64,000 nucleotides of DNA from Jannaschia sp. CCS1 (GTDB taxonomy: Bacteria > Pseudomonadota > Alphaproteobacteria > Rhodobacterales > Rhodobacteraceae), in NCBI RefSeq assembly GCF_000013565.1, contig NC_007802.1, forward strand, positions 372,001 through 436,000, given 5' to 3'. Below the pieces are notes generated by a model. It saw nothing but the letters and a program-made list of their open reading frames with translations, did not search any database and was not told the origin of the DNA. Numbering within the stretch: position 1 is the first letter of the stretch; each line of letters starts with the position of its first letter. Positions 9,001 through 16,370 of the stretch are shown here, in pieces. A program made the translations under genes and the position numbers.

Positions 9001-9479
9001 CGGGCTTTGGGGCGGGCGTTGATCAACTCGGAAATCTGGCCCTGACGCACCAATGCGGGGCTGTGGGCACCGGTAGAGGCATCGGCAAACAGCATCGAGA
9101 CGTCGCGGGCGCGGACATCTTTTCCATTTAGTTTATAAGCACTTCCGGCATCTCGGGTGATGCGGCGGATGATGTCGATCTGGTCTTCTTCGTTGAATCC
9201 CGCGGGCGCAAGGCGGTCTGTGTTGTCGATCTGCAGGGAGACTTCGGCAAAGTTGCGGGCGTTGCGCGTTGCGGCGCCGCCGAAAATCACATCCTCCATC
9301 CCTGCGCCGCGCATGGCAGTGGGGCGGTTTTCGCCCATCACCCAACGTAACGCCTCGAGAAGATTGGATTTTCCGCAACCATTCGGCCCGACAACACCGG
9401 TCAGGCCGTCCGCGATCACGAGGTCCGTGGGATCGACGAAGGACTTAAATCCGTTGAGTCTGAGCTTCGTGAAGCGCAC
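6024..9479 (-). CDS. smc: Chromosome segregation ATPase SMC
   Basis: The structural-maintenance-of-chromosomes subunit that dimerises, binds DNA and extrudes loops to organise the nucleoid. The protein is 1151 aa, the normal length. The N-terminal head has MRFTKLRLNGFKSFVDPT and the Walker A box GPNGCGKSN (about 32-40). Long Ala/Glu/Arg-rich coiled coils follow, with a hinge at roughly 500-640 (LARRLSHIGIIDAADG, LVSKAGDLWRWDG). The C-terminal head has LSLLSGGEQTLTALALIFG and the Walker B stretch CVLDEVDAPLDDANV. The kleisin partners scpA and scpB are not in the window. It is convergent with the island gene at its 3' end. Confidence 0.97.
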   Translation of the reverse strand: MRFTKLRLNGFKSFVDPTDLVIADGLTGVVGPNGCGKSNLLEALRWVMGENRPTAMRGAGMEDVIFGGAATRNARNFAEVSLQIDNTDRLAPAGFNEEDQIDIIRRITRDAGSAYKLNGKDVRARDVSMLFADASTGAHSPALVRQGQISELINARPKARRRVLEEAAGISGLYQRRHEAELKLKGAEANLARIDDVLDQLASQLNTLARQAKQAARYREIGTELRLTEGLLLFVRWRDADAARLRAEDALRDGLTAAAQAEVAARTAVEAREQAEEDLPPLREEDTIAAAILQRLLVERDNLQAEADRAAAAVETLTNRITQIDKDREREEALNSDAGETVARLQAERTELQTAQKGQDARLGDARDAVTDARSVLAGQEAELSDLTEQSAALAARYQAIQRRMGEAEKAVARNTTDAQSAEQAASDAADRLQTLKREAEETADALTRATDLAARAEETLVETETARADAQAKETDARSARSEAEGRAGTLDAEVTALARVLERERGDGTQVLDEIKVSPGFEAAIGAALSDDLKAARADTEGATGWTDLPDYDAAAPLPEGAQPAADVAQAPDVLARRLSHIGIIDAADGPRLHSTLQPGQRLVSKAGDLWRWDGFAVAAADAVSTAARRLEQANRLSELEEERLRARDKADDAKAAHKALAERLAHLTEADKSARTARRDAETQLSQASRAAARAEADQSVLDGKLETLRLTASRHAEEADTARAELTRARDALAELDDLDAVRGRLDDVKVTVEAARMTMLSKRAAFDEIKRDGEDRVSRIAKIGTEITNWQNRLTNAASRLAELEKRRGEAETALAEAREKPARVAMRREQLAIQITQAEARKATSADALSVGEMNLRAASGAERDTERAAGEARELRAASEARRDAAMEAVRTAADRITEEMELTPEALLDTLGDLPAPMPPADRIEQDVMRLRRQRDALGAVNLRAEEDSHEVQDEHDTLASEKTDLEEAIAKLRTGINSLNKEGRERLLKAFDEVNTNFSRLFTHLFGGGEARLVLVESDDPLEAGLEILCQPPGKKLSTLSLLSGGEQTLTALALIFGVFLANPAPICVLDEVDAPLDDANVTRFCDMLDEMTRSTNTRFLTITHHAVTMARMDRLFGVTMGEQGVSQLVSVDLKVAETLVA

Positions 9480-9643
9480 CTGTGCTGCCCTTTTGCGATG
9501 GCGATTCCGTGAGCGTGCACCATACGCGACGGGCTGCGGGGCGAGTCAACGGAGATGGGGCGTATATCGTGGCGATCGGCGGGTTATCCCCAAGATATGC
9601 GGTAGGTCGCGAAACCTATGTTTTGTCCAGAGATGAAGCACAA

Positions 9644-9665
9644 GTATATCAATGCTATATCAATT
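9644..9665. repeat. Two-iteron ATTGATATA motif, copy 1
   Basis: On the minus strand it reads as ATTGATATA twice, 11 bp apart (one helical turn), preceded by an extra A and ending in C. It overlaps the stop codon of the XRE gene. A 20-of-22 identical copy lies at 55264-55285. The AT-rich motif stands out in a GC-rich genome. Confidence 0.6.
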
Positions 9666-9890
9666 CGGGTCCAACACAGGCGCCATGACCTCCAACACGT
9701 CGCCGGGCTGACACTCCAGCGCAGCGCAGATCTTGGCCAGCGTCTCGAACCGGATGCCCTTCACCTTGCCGCTCTTCAACAGGCTCAGATTCGCTTCCGT
9801 GATACCGATCTGCGCCGCAAGGTCCCGGCCCTTCATCTTGCGTCGCGCCATCATGACGTCGAGCCGGACGATGACCTCCAACGTCTGCAT
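9660..9890 (-). CDS. Small XRE-family regulator (YozG-like)
   Basis: A 76-aa Cro/C1-type helix-turn-helix protein with almost nothing outside the DNA-binding domain: IVRLDVMMARRKMKGRDLAA, QIGITEANLSLLKSGKVKGI, RFETLAKICAALECQPGDVL. Its ATG overlaps the stop of the DUF2975 gene (TGATG), so the two are translated together. YozG-like regulators paired with DUF2975 membrane proteins recur in many bacteria, but the signal they sense is not settled. It probably controls its own operon or the divergent lipoprotein. Confidence 0.85.
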   Translation of the reverse strand: MQTLEVIVRLDVMMARRKMKGRDLAAQIGITEANLSLLKSGKVKGIRFETLAKICAALECQPGDVLEVMAPVLDPN

Positions 9891-10426
9891 CAGATGAAGC
9901 CCCGGTTCTCGGCGGCGATGCGCGCGGCCTCGGACATGGCAAGGCCGATGACAGTCATCAACCCGGCGGCGAGAAACAGGAACAGATCGGTGTTGCTGAC
10001 CCCGATTGCCAGGCTGCGTGCGCCCGGCGGATTGGCGGCGGTCAGGGCCAGGATAGTGAGGGTGTTGGACACCACGCCATAGATCGCGAGCGCCAGCAAC
10101 AGCCCTCCGATGCGGCGGATTCGATGCGCGACCTCTGCCCCCAAAACATCCCCGATGGCGAACAGGACAAGCAGCGCGCGGATGTTCCAGAGCAGGACGC
10201 AGACAAGCGCCACGGACACCAGGGCGATGGCATAGACGGCGACCCAGGTGCCCTTTGGAATAACGTCAGGCAGGGTCGTAGAGGCATAGGCGTCGCGCAA
10301 GTAGGCGGCGTCAAAATACCCCGACAGCGCCAGGACAGCCAGCGTGACGGGATAGGCGAAAAGCGCGGCGGTCGTCAGATACGACAACGGGCGCGCGATG
10401 CGGCGGGTTTGCAAAAGGTTATCCAT
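9890..10426 (-). CDS. DUF2975 inner-membrane protein
   Basis: A 178-aa protein with four predicted membrane helices (about residues 15-36, 63-88, 106-130 and 143-165). The IRALLVLFAIGDVLGAEVAHRIRRIG segment, split here by a helix boundary, is the hallmark of DUF2975. I chose the ATG at 10426 because everything upstream in frame is low-complexity sequence antisense to the lipoprotein gene. The ribosome binding site candidate AAGGGG is unusually close to the ATG. It is the first gene of a two-gene operon with the XRE regulator. Confidence 0.82.
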   Translation of the reverse strand: MDNLLQTRRIARPLSYLTTAALFAYPVTLAVLALSGYFDAAYLRDAYASTTLPDVIPKGTWVAVYAIALVSVALVCVLLWNIRALLVLFAIGDVLGAEVAHRIRRIGGLLLALAIYGVVSNTLTILALTAANPPGARSLAIGVSNTDLFLFLAAGLMTVIGLAMSEAARIAAENRGFI

Positions 10427-10461
10427 GACCCCTTGTAAAAGAGAAAAAACTTTCTGTAAAA

Positions 10462-10473
10462 CAATAATTATTG
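10462..10473. promoter_or_regulatory. 12-bp palindrome in the divergent promoter region
   Basis: CAATAATTATTG is a perfect palindrome in the 67-bp AT-rich gap between the DUF2975-XRE operon and the divergent lipoprotein gene. Its position suits an operator for the XRE protein. That link is inference. Confidence 0.35.
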
Positions 10474-10493
10474 GATTCAGGAAAGGTGATGAG

Positions 10494-11015
10494 ATGAAAC
10501 ACATGATCCCCGCCCTTGGCATTCTGGCCCTGACGGGCTGTCTCAGCGTGAACCCGGTGACGCTTTTGCGCCTGGCAGCGTTGGACCCGTTGACCGCAGA
10601 CCCCACCGGGATGGCTGTGCAAATGGATCTGCCCGACGGGGTTGGAGTGACCGACGGATCCGCCTTCGTGCGGTTGCAGGCTGAAACGGAAGGGGGTGCG
10701 CAATTTGACGAGGTGTTTGCCCTTGTCGCCTCTGCGCAACAGGTCTGGCGCATCGATCCGAACGAACAGGATCGGTTCCGGGCTGCGCAGGCGCGGGCTG
10801 CGGCGTGGGAGCGGGCGGCACCAGATGCGACCAATGGCAGTTTCGGAGCCAGCTTTTCGCCTTGTCGTCTCGGCGAAGGCCCGGCTGAGGACGCCTTTGT
10901 GAGTATCAACATTCAGCTTGAGCCTGAGGCGTCGTTCTTGCCGCTCCTGTCAGAGGTCCCGATTCTGAGTCTGGTTGAGGAGGGTGACATGGAAGCGTTG
11001 AGGCCATGTGGGTAG
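10494..11015 (+). CDS. Putative lipoprotein of unknown function
   Basis: A 173-aa protein beginning MKHMIPALGILALTGCLS, a short lipoprotein signal with the lipobox LTGC (Cys17). The ATG at 10494 follows AGGAAAGG at good spacing. The mature part has no motif I know; it contains beta-rich stretches and a late Cys pair (FSPCRLG and the terminal CG). It is divergent from the DUF2975-XRE operon, 67 bp away, and could be controlled by it. No function assigned. Confidence 0.7.
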   Translation: MKHMIPALGILALTGCLSVNPVTLLRLAALDPLTADPTGMAVQMDLPDGVGVTDGSAFVRLQAETEGGAQFDEVFALVASAQQVWRIDPNEQDRFRAAQARAAAWERAAPDATNGSFGASFSPCRLGEGPAEDAFVSINIQLEPEASFLPLLSEVPILSLVEEGDMEALRPCG

Positions 11016-11087
11016 ACCAAAGCGCAGCCGATCAGGCACGTCACCCCCGACAGAAGCGGCAAGTTTCTCCACATAAGCCAAACATGG

Positions 11088-11102
11088 TTAACAAAACGTT
11101 AC
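11088..11102 (+). promoter_or_regulatory. Candidate CtrA-type box upstream of rsfS
   Basis: TTAA-N7-TTAC about 100 bp before rsfS; the reverse complement reads GTAA-N7-TTAACC. One mismatch to the CtrA consensus on either reading. Pattern match only. Confidence 0.3.
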
Positions 11103-11202
11103 GGCAACACTTGGCTGACCCGCTGTCAGGTGTGGTTGAGAATAGGGGGGTGCACTGTTATATTGAAATAACTCGGCGTCGGGGTTTCGCAGGCGCATTC
11201 GT

Positions 11203-11664
11203 ATGGAGGATAGAGTCCTGACCGGACTTAACCAAGCAGAGGCCAAGACCTCTGCCACTGCGGCGACAGCCCAAGACCGGGGCGCGCGCACCCAAACCGC
11301 GTATAGCAGCGAAGAGTTGCTTGAGCGCATTCTGACTTCCCTGACTGACGACAAAGCCGAAGACGTCGTGCAGATTGATCTGCGCGGAAAGTCCTCGATT
11401 GGCGATTACATGGTCGTGGCTTCTGGCCGGTCGACCCGTCAAGTGTCCGCCATGGCAGAGAAGCTGGTCGACAAATTGAAGACCGACTTCGGCTTATATT
11501 CCAAGATCGAAGGCAAGGATTCCGGCGATTGGGTGCTGATCGACACGGCAGATGTCATCGTCCATATTTTCCGGCCTGAGGTGCGAGAATTCTATCAGCT
11601 GGAGAAGATGTGGCAGCCAGAGGCGCCTGAGACGACCCCGGGCCCCGGGGCCGCGGCGCCCTGA
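11203..11664 (+). CDS. rsfS: Ribosome silencing factor RsfS (Iojap family)
   Basis: Binds uL14 on the 50S subunit and blocks subunit joining when nutrients are short. The core DDKAEDVVQIDLRGKSSIGD, YMVVASGRSTRQVSAMAEKL, GDWVLIDTADVIVHIFRPEV and REFYQLEKMW are diagnostic. The N-terminus up to about residue 35 is a variable Ala/Thr-rich tail. The start is not certain: ATG 11203 contains the only good GGAGG (11205-11209), which would instead serve a CTG at 11218. Its stop overlaps the proposed rlmH start. A Pro/Gly-rich C-terminal tail ends the protein. Confidence 0.92.
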   Translation: MEDRVLTGLNQAEAKTSATAATAQDRGARTQTAYSSEELLERILTSLTDDKAEDVVQIDLRGKSSIGDYMVVASGRSTRQVSAMAEKLVDKLKTDFGLYSKIEGKDSGDWVLIDTADVIVHIFRPEVREFYQLEKMWQPEAPETTPGPGAAAP

Positions 11665-12128
11665 ACGTCCACCTATGCGTCGCGGGCCGTCTGAAGGCAG
11701 GCCCCGAGAAGACGTTGATCGACGATTATTTAAGACGTTTCGACAAGACGGGCCGGGGCCTGGGCCTATCCCTTGGGCAGGTCGTGGAGGTCGAAAACCG
11801 CAAAGGCGGCGGCATGGCGGCGGAGGCGGATTTGATTCGCGCGCGCCTGCCCGGTGGTGTCTTTTGGGTGATGGATGAACGCGGCGATGTGATGACGTCG
11901 CCCGGGTTCGCGGATCGCTTAGGCGCGCAGAGAGACCGGGGCGCGGGCGATCTGACGATGGTTATCGGCGGGGCGGACGGAATTGACCCCACGCTGAGGG
12001 ACGAGGCGGGGATGGCGATTTCCTTCGGCAAGATGGTCTGGCCGCATATGCTGGCGCGGGTCATGCTGAGTGAGCAATTGTACCGGGCCGCGTCTATTCT
12101 GGCGGGCGGCCCGTATCACCGGGTCTAG
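11661..12128 (+). CDS. rlmH: 23S rRNA (pseudouridine1915-N3)-methyltransferase RlmH, probable CTG start
   Basis: A small SPOUT methyltransferase that modifies pseudouridine 1915 in helix 69 of 23S rRNA. The core FVIGGADG-type loop is here LTMVIGGADGIDP, and the C-terminal knot LARVMLSEQLYRAASILAGG and PYHRV is intact. The conserved first strand VHLCVAGRLKAGPEKTLIDD is coded from 11664, but the frame has a stop at 11628-11630 and no ATG, GTG or TTG until 11715, which would remove that strand. A CTG at 11661 overlaps the rsfS stop (CTGA) and gives 155 aa, the length of E. coli RlmH. I infer CTG initiation coupled to rsfS. Confidence 0.85.
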   Translation: MNVHLCVAGRLKAGPEKTLIDDYLRRFDKTGRGLGLSLGQVVEVENRKGGGMAAEADLIRARLPGGVFWVMDERGDVMTSPGFADRLGAQRDRGAGDLTMVIGGADGIDPTLRDEAGMAISFGKMVWPHMLARVMLSEQLYRAASILAGGPYHRV

Positions 12129-12339
12129 GACAGACCGGATTTTGCCGATCCTGGCCACATCAGGATCCGCGGCCTGTGACGCCTGAGCCGCTGCACGCCT
12201 GATGTAAGCGGCCCCACGGCCCGGAAGGCCCGCCAATGCCCGGGCGGTGACGTCCGGCACGGTCGTCGTTTCGGTGAGAAGGACGATTGCAGCGCGGAGG
12301 CGGCCTCCATAGAACGGTTTGGTAAAGGAGTTCTCACCC

Positions 12340-13854
12340 ATGACAGACCACCCGCGCCCCGTTGTTTTGTGCATTCTGGACGGCTGGGGCATTGGTCAGA
12401 CGCAAGCAGACAACGCGCCGCTTCTGGCGGACACGCCTGTGATGGATGACCTGATGGCGCGGTGTCCCCATGCGACGCTGCTGACGCATGGGCGTGATGT
12501 GGGCCTGCCGGAGGGGCAGATGGGCAATTCCGAGGTCGGCCACACCAATATCGGCGCGGGGCGTGTGGTGAAAATGGATCTGGTGGAGATCAACGACGCG
12601 ATTGAGGCGGGGGAATTTGCCGGGCGGGCGGCTTTGGTGGCGTTTGTTGAGACGTTGAAGAAAAGCGGCGGAACGGCGCATCTGATGGGGCTGGTGAGCG
12701 ACGGCGGCGTGCATTCGCAGCTGGCGCATCTGGAGGCGGCGGTGGCGGTTCTGGTGGAGGCGGGCGTGCCGGTGGCCGTTCACGCGATCACCGATGGGCG
12801 CGATGTTGCCCCGAAATCGGCAGACGGGTTTTTGCGGGGTCTGACACTGCCGGAGGGGGCGAAGATCGCGACGGTCTGCGGGCGCTATTTCGCGCTGGAC
12901 CGCGACACTCGCTGGGACCGGGTGGAAAGGGCTTACAGCGCGATGGTGCGTGGAGAGGGCGACGGGGCCAACGACGCCTTGGGCGCTGTGGCGCAGGCCT
13001 ATGACGCGGACAAGACCGATGAGTTCATTCCGCCGACGGTCGTGGGTGACTACGCCGGGATGCGCGATGGGGATGGTATTTTCATGCTGAACTACCGGGC
13101 GGACCGCGCGCGAGAAATTTTGTCAGCGCTAGGTGATCAGGCGTTTGACGGCTTCGATGTGACCGGTCGGCCCAAGTTCGCGGCCAGGCTGGGGATGGTC
13201 GATTATTCCAAAGCCCATGACGCCTATATGACGACGGTGTTCCCGAAGCAGGAGATCGTAAACACGCTGGGCGAATGGGTCTCCAAAGCGGGGCTGCGGC
13301 AGTTCCGCGTGGCGGAGACGGAAAAGTACCCCCATGTGACGTTTTTCCTGAATGGCGGCGTCGAGGTGCCGGAGCCGGGGGAAGACCGGGAGATGCCGAA
13401 ATCACCCAATGTCGCGACCTATGATTTGCAGCCCGAGATGAGCGCGCGCGAGGTGACGGACCTTCTGGTGCGCGCGATCCGGGAGCCTTACGACCTGATT
13501 GTGGTGAACTTCGCCAATCCTGACATGGTGGGTCATACCGGCGATTTGCAGGCTGCGATTGCGGCGTGTGAGGCGGTGGATGCGGGGCTTGGTCAGGCGG
13601 TGGCGGCGCTGGAAGAGATGGGTGGCGCGATGATCGTCTGCGCCGATCACGGGAATTGCGAGATGATGGTGGACCCGGAGACGGGCGGGCCGCACACGGC
13701 CCATACGACGAACCTTGTGCCGGTGGTGATGGTGGGCGGACCAGCGGGCGCGGGCCTGCGGGACGGGCGGCTGGCGGATCTGGCGCCATCGCTTTTGGCC
13801 TTGATGGGGCTGGAGCAACCGGCGGAGATGACGGGGGAGAGTTTGATCCGGTGA
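12340..13854 (+). CDS. gpmI: 2,3-bisphosphoglycerate-independent phosphoglycerate mutase
   Basis: Interconverts 3- and 2-phosphoglycerate in glycolysis and gluconeogenesis using two Mn ions and a phosphoserine. The protein is 504 aa. LCILDGWGIG at the N-terminus and MGNSEVGHTNIGAGRVV with the catalytic serine are clear, as are HAITDGRDVAPKSADGF, MLNYRADRAREI and the C-terminal metal site CADHGNCE with GGPHTAHTTN. AAGGAG at 12325-12330 sets the ATG at 12340 rather than a TTG at 12319. The stop overlaps the GTG of envC, so the block gpmI-envC-ctpA-rppH is probably one transcript. Confidence 0.97.
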   Translation: MTDHPRPVVLCILDGWGIGQTQADNAPLLADTPVMDDLMARCPHATLLTHGRDVGLPEGQMGNSEVGHTNIGAGRVVKMDLVEINDAIEAGEFAGRAALVAFVETLKKSGGTAHLMGLVSDGGVHSQLAHLEAAVAVLVEAGVPVAVHAITDGRDVAPKSADGFLRGLTLPEGAKIATVCGRYFALDRDTRWDRVERAYSAMVRGEGDGANDALGAVAQAYDADKTDEFIPPTVVGDYAGMRDGDGIFMLNYRADRAREILSALGDQAFDGFDVTGRPKFAARLGMVDYSKAHDAYMTTVFPKQEIVNTLGEWVSKAGLRQFRVAETEKYPHVTFFLNGGVEVPEPGEDREMPKSPNVATYDLQPEMSAREVTDLLVRAIREPYDLIVVNFANPDMVGHTGDLQAAIAACEAVDAGLGQAVAALEEMGGAMIVCADHGNCEMMVDPETGGPHTAHTTNLVPVVMVGGPAGAGLRDGRLADLAPSLLALMGLEQPAEMTGESLIR

Positions 13855-15011
13855 CGTCGCTTCGCTTGCATATGATCAGGCCGCTCCTCGGGCTCGCGCT
13901 GATTGCAGCGCTCCCCCTCCTCGCCGCGGTGCCGGGCACAGCGCAGAGCGATCCGGCGCTGACGGCGCGGGAGGCGGGTGACATGCTGGAGGCAGCGGCG
14001 GAGGCGTTGCGCGAGGCCGAAGGCGCGCGGGACCAGGTAGAGGCGTTGACGGAAACGGTGCGCGCCTATGAACACGGGCTGGATGCGTTGCGTGCTGGCA
14101 TCCGCGATGCGGCCCTGAGTGAGCGGACAATCTTGCTGGTGTTTGATGCGGAACGCGACCGCCTGGCCCGGCTGATAGGCGTGCTGCAACGGATCGAGGA
14201 TGCGCCCGCCCCCGCCACGCTGCTGCATCCCGAGGGGCCTTTGGGCACCGCGCGACTGGGGATGATCGTGGCCGATGTCACGCCCGCTGTCGCCCGCGAG
14301 GCCCGTGCATTGCGGGCGCAATTGCAGGAACTGGCGGAGTTGCGCGCGGTCCAGGACGACGCGGTGGTGCAATTGCAGGCCGCGCTGATGGGCGTGCAGA
14401 CCGCACGATCCGCGCTAAGCCAGGCGATTGCGGACCGTGTGGACCTGCCGGAACGGTTCTCTCTGGACCCTGAGGCCATGGCCCGGATCGCCGAAAGTGT
14501 CGACAGCCTGGGCAGTTTCGCGGCCCTGCTGGCAGAGACCCCCGCGCCCACAATCGACGTGGTGCGCGACTTCGCCACGGCGCGCGGTGACATCCCCTTG
14601 CCCGCGCTTGGCACCCTGGTGCGGGGCTTCAATGAGGCCGATGCGGCGGGCATCACGCGGCCCGGCGCATTGCTGGCCGTGCCGCAGACGGCGCTGTTGA
14701 CGGCCCCCTGGCCCGCGTCGATCCGGTATGCGGGCCCGCTGCTTGATTACGGAAATGTCATTATTCTGGAGCCGCAGGCAGACTATCTACTTATATTGGC
14801 GGGGGCGGGCGATGTCTTCGTGACCGCCGGAGAATTGGTGCCCTCGGGCGCACCGCTTGGCTTGATGCCGGATGGAAACAGCGACGTTGAGGCGGATTTG
14901 ATTGTATCTGATGCGCTTGGTGCTAGCGCCGGGCTGACGGAAACGCTTTATATGGAACTCAGACAGGGTGGGAACCCGGTGGATCCGATGGAATGGTTTG
15001 CCGCGCAATAG
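13851..15011 (+). CDS. envC: Murein hydrolase activator EnvC-like protein with degenerate LytM domain
   Basis: A periplasmic coiled-coil protein expected to activate amidases at the division site. A signal peptide (LLGLALIAALPLLAAVPGTA) leads to long Ala/Glu/Arg-rich coiled coil (about 35-215). The C-terminal M23/LytM-like domain (about 270-386) has LLDYGNVIILEPQADYLLIL, the GAGDVFVTAGELVPSGAPLG strand and YMELRQGGNPVDPMEWF, but no zinc-binding histidines, as in EnvC. GTG 13851 overlaps the gpmI stop; ATG 13872 is an alternative. The order gpmI, envC, ctpA, rppH resembles that of related Alphaproteobacteria. Confidence 0.85.
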   Translation: MTSLRLHMIRPLLGLALIAALPLLAAVPGTAQSDPALTAREAGDMLEAAAEALREAEGARDQVEALTETVRAYEHGLDALRAGIRDAALSERTILLVFDAERDRLARLIGVLQRIEDAPAPATLLHPEGPLGTARLGMIVADVTPAVAREARALRAQLQELAELRAVQDDAVVQLQAALMGVQTARSALSQAIADRVDLPERFSLDPEAMARIAESVDSLGSFAALLAETPAPTIDVVRDFATARGDIPLPALGTLVRGFNEADAAGITRPGALLAVPQTALLTAPWPASIRYAGPLLDYGNVIILEPQADYLLILAGAGDVFVTAGELVPSGAPLGLMPDGNSDVEADLIVSDALGASAGLTETLYMELRQGGNPVDPMEWFAAQ

Positions 15012-15044
15012 ACCGCCGAGATGAAAATTAGAGGACGACGTGCA

Positions 15045-16370
15045 ATGAAGAAACTGATGATGGCAGCCGTGGGCGGGATTGCAGGCGGAGTGCTGTTGAG
15101 CACTCAGGTCGCGGGTCCCTTGCTGGCACAGGAGGCGGAGCGGAATTCTTCTGTCTATGAACAGCTGGATCTGTTCGGCGATATCTTCGAGCGTATTCGC
15201 CAGAATTACGTGGAAGACGTCGATGAGGCAGAGCTGATCGAGGCGGCAATCAACGGCATGCTGATCTCTCTCGATCCGCATTCGTCCTATATCTCGGCCA
15301 GTGACTTTGAAGACATGCAGGTGCAAACGCGCGGCGAGTTTGGCGGTCTTGGCATCGAAGTGACCCAGGAAGACGGCTTCGTGCGCGTGATCACGCCGAT
15401 GGATGACACGCCTGCGATGGAGGCCGGTGTCGAGGCCGGTGATTTCATCACAGCCGTCGACGGGGAGGCGCTGCTGGGTCTGACCCTGGAGCAATCCGTT
15501 GACCTGATGCGCGGCCCCGTGGGCAGTGACATCATCATCACCATCGTGCGCGAAGGGGCGGACGAGCCGTTTGACCTGACGATCACCCGCGACCGCATTC
15601 AACTGACCGCCGTGCGCGCGCGGCTGGAAGGCAATACCGCGATCCTGCGCGTCTCCACCTTCAGCGACCAGACCTTCCCCAATCTGCGCGAAGGGTTGCT
15701 GGAGCTGATCGAAGAGGTCGGCGGGTTGGACAACATGAACGGTGTCGTGCTGGACCTGCGCAACAACCCCGGCGGTCTGCTGAACCAGGCGATCCGTGTG
15801 TCCGATGCGTTTCTGGAGCAGGGCGAGATCGTCTCGACCCGTGGTCGGGAGCCCCAGGACGGGGAGCGCTATAACGCCACCCCCGGCGATATGATCGAAG
15901 GCCTGCCGATGGTGGTGCTGATCAACGGTGGCTCTGCCTCCGCGTCCGAGATTGTGGCCGGTGCGTTGCAGGATCACCGCCGTGCGGTGGTCGTGGGCAC
16001 CAACAGCTTTGGCAAGGGCTCCGTCCAGTCGGTGATGCCGCTGGCCGGTGATGGCGCGATGCGGTTGACGACGTCGCTGTATTATACGCCGTCGGGCCGA
16101 TCCATTCAGGCGCTTGGCGTGGCCCCCGATATCATCGTGGAGCAGCGCGATCCGATCGAGGTGGAGGAGGACGAAGACGGTCGCCCCGCCCGCACGGAGG
16201 CCGGTCTGCGCGGCGCGATTGAAAACTCCAGCCTGACGGAAGACCAGTTGCAGCAATTGGAGGAAGAGCGTGCCATTGCCGAGGCGACCGCAGCCCTGCG
16301 CAACGAAGATTATCAGCTGGCCTATGCTATTGATATCCTGACGGGTCTTGGCGCGTTAGGTCCGAACTGA
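15045..16370 (+). CDS. ctpA: Carboxy-terminal processing protease CtpA (S41 family)
   Basis: A periplasmic serine protease of the CtpA/Prc type that trims or degrades envelope proteins. About 441 aa: signal peptide 1-29, an N-terminal helical part (LDLFGDIFERIRQNYVEDVD), a PDZ domain at about 85-170 (GGLGIEVTQEDGFVRVITPM), and the S41 core. The catalytic Ser is in INGGSASASEIVAGAL and the Lys in TNSFGKGSVQ; the Ser-Lys dyad is intact. ATG 15045 follows AGAGGA; ATG 15021 is also open but has a weak ribosome site. It follows envC by 33 bp. Confidence 0.95.
   Translation: MKKLMMAAVGGIAGGVLLSTQVAGPLLAQEAERNSSVYEQLDLFGDIFERIRQNYVEDVDEAELIEAAINGMLISLDPHSSYISASDFEDMQVQTRGEFGGLGIEVTQEDGFVRVITPMDDTPAMEAGVEAGDFITAVDGEALLGLTLEQSVDLMRGPVGSDIIITIVREGADEPFDLTITRDRIQLTAVRARLEGNTAILRVSTFSDQTFPNLREGLLELIEEVGGLDNMNGVVLDLRNNPGGLLNQAIRVSDAFLEQGEIVSTRGREPQDGERYNATPGDMIEGLPMVVLINGGSASASEIVAGALQDHRRAVVVGTNSFGKGSVQSVMPLAGDGAMRLTTSLYYTPSGRSIQALGVAPDIIVEQRDPIEVEEDEDGRPARTEAGLRGAIENSSLTEDQLQQLEEERAIAEATAALRNEDYQLAYAIDILTGLGALGPN

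Noticed and set aside
7374-9131. 585-codon open frame antisense to smc
   Set aside because: Gly/Arg-rich with no domain; smc on the other strand is complete and conserved.
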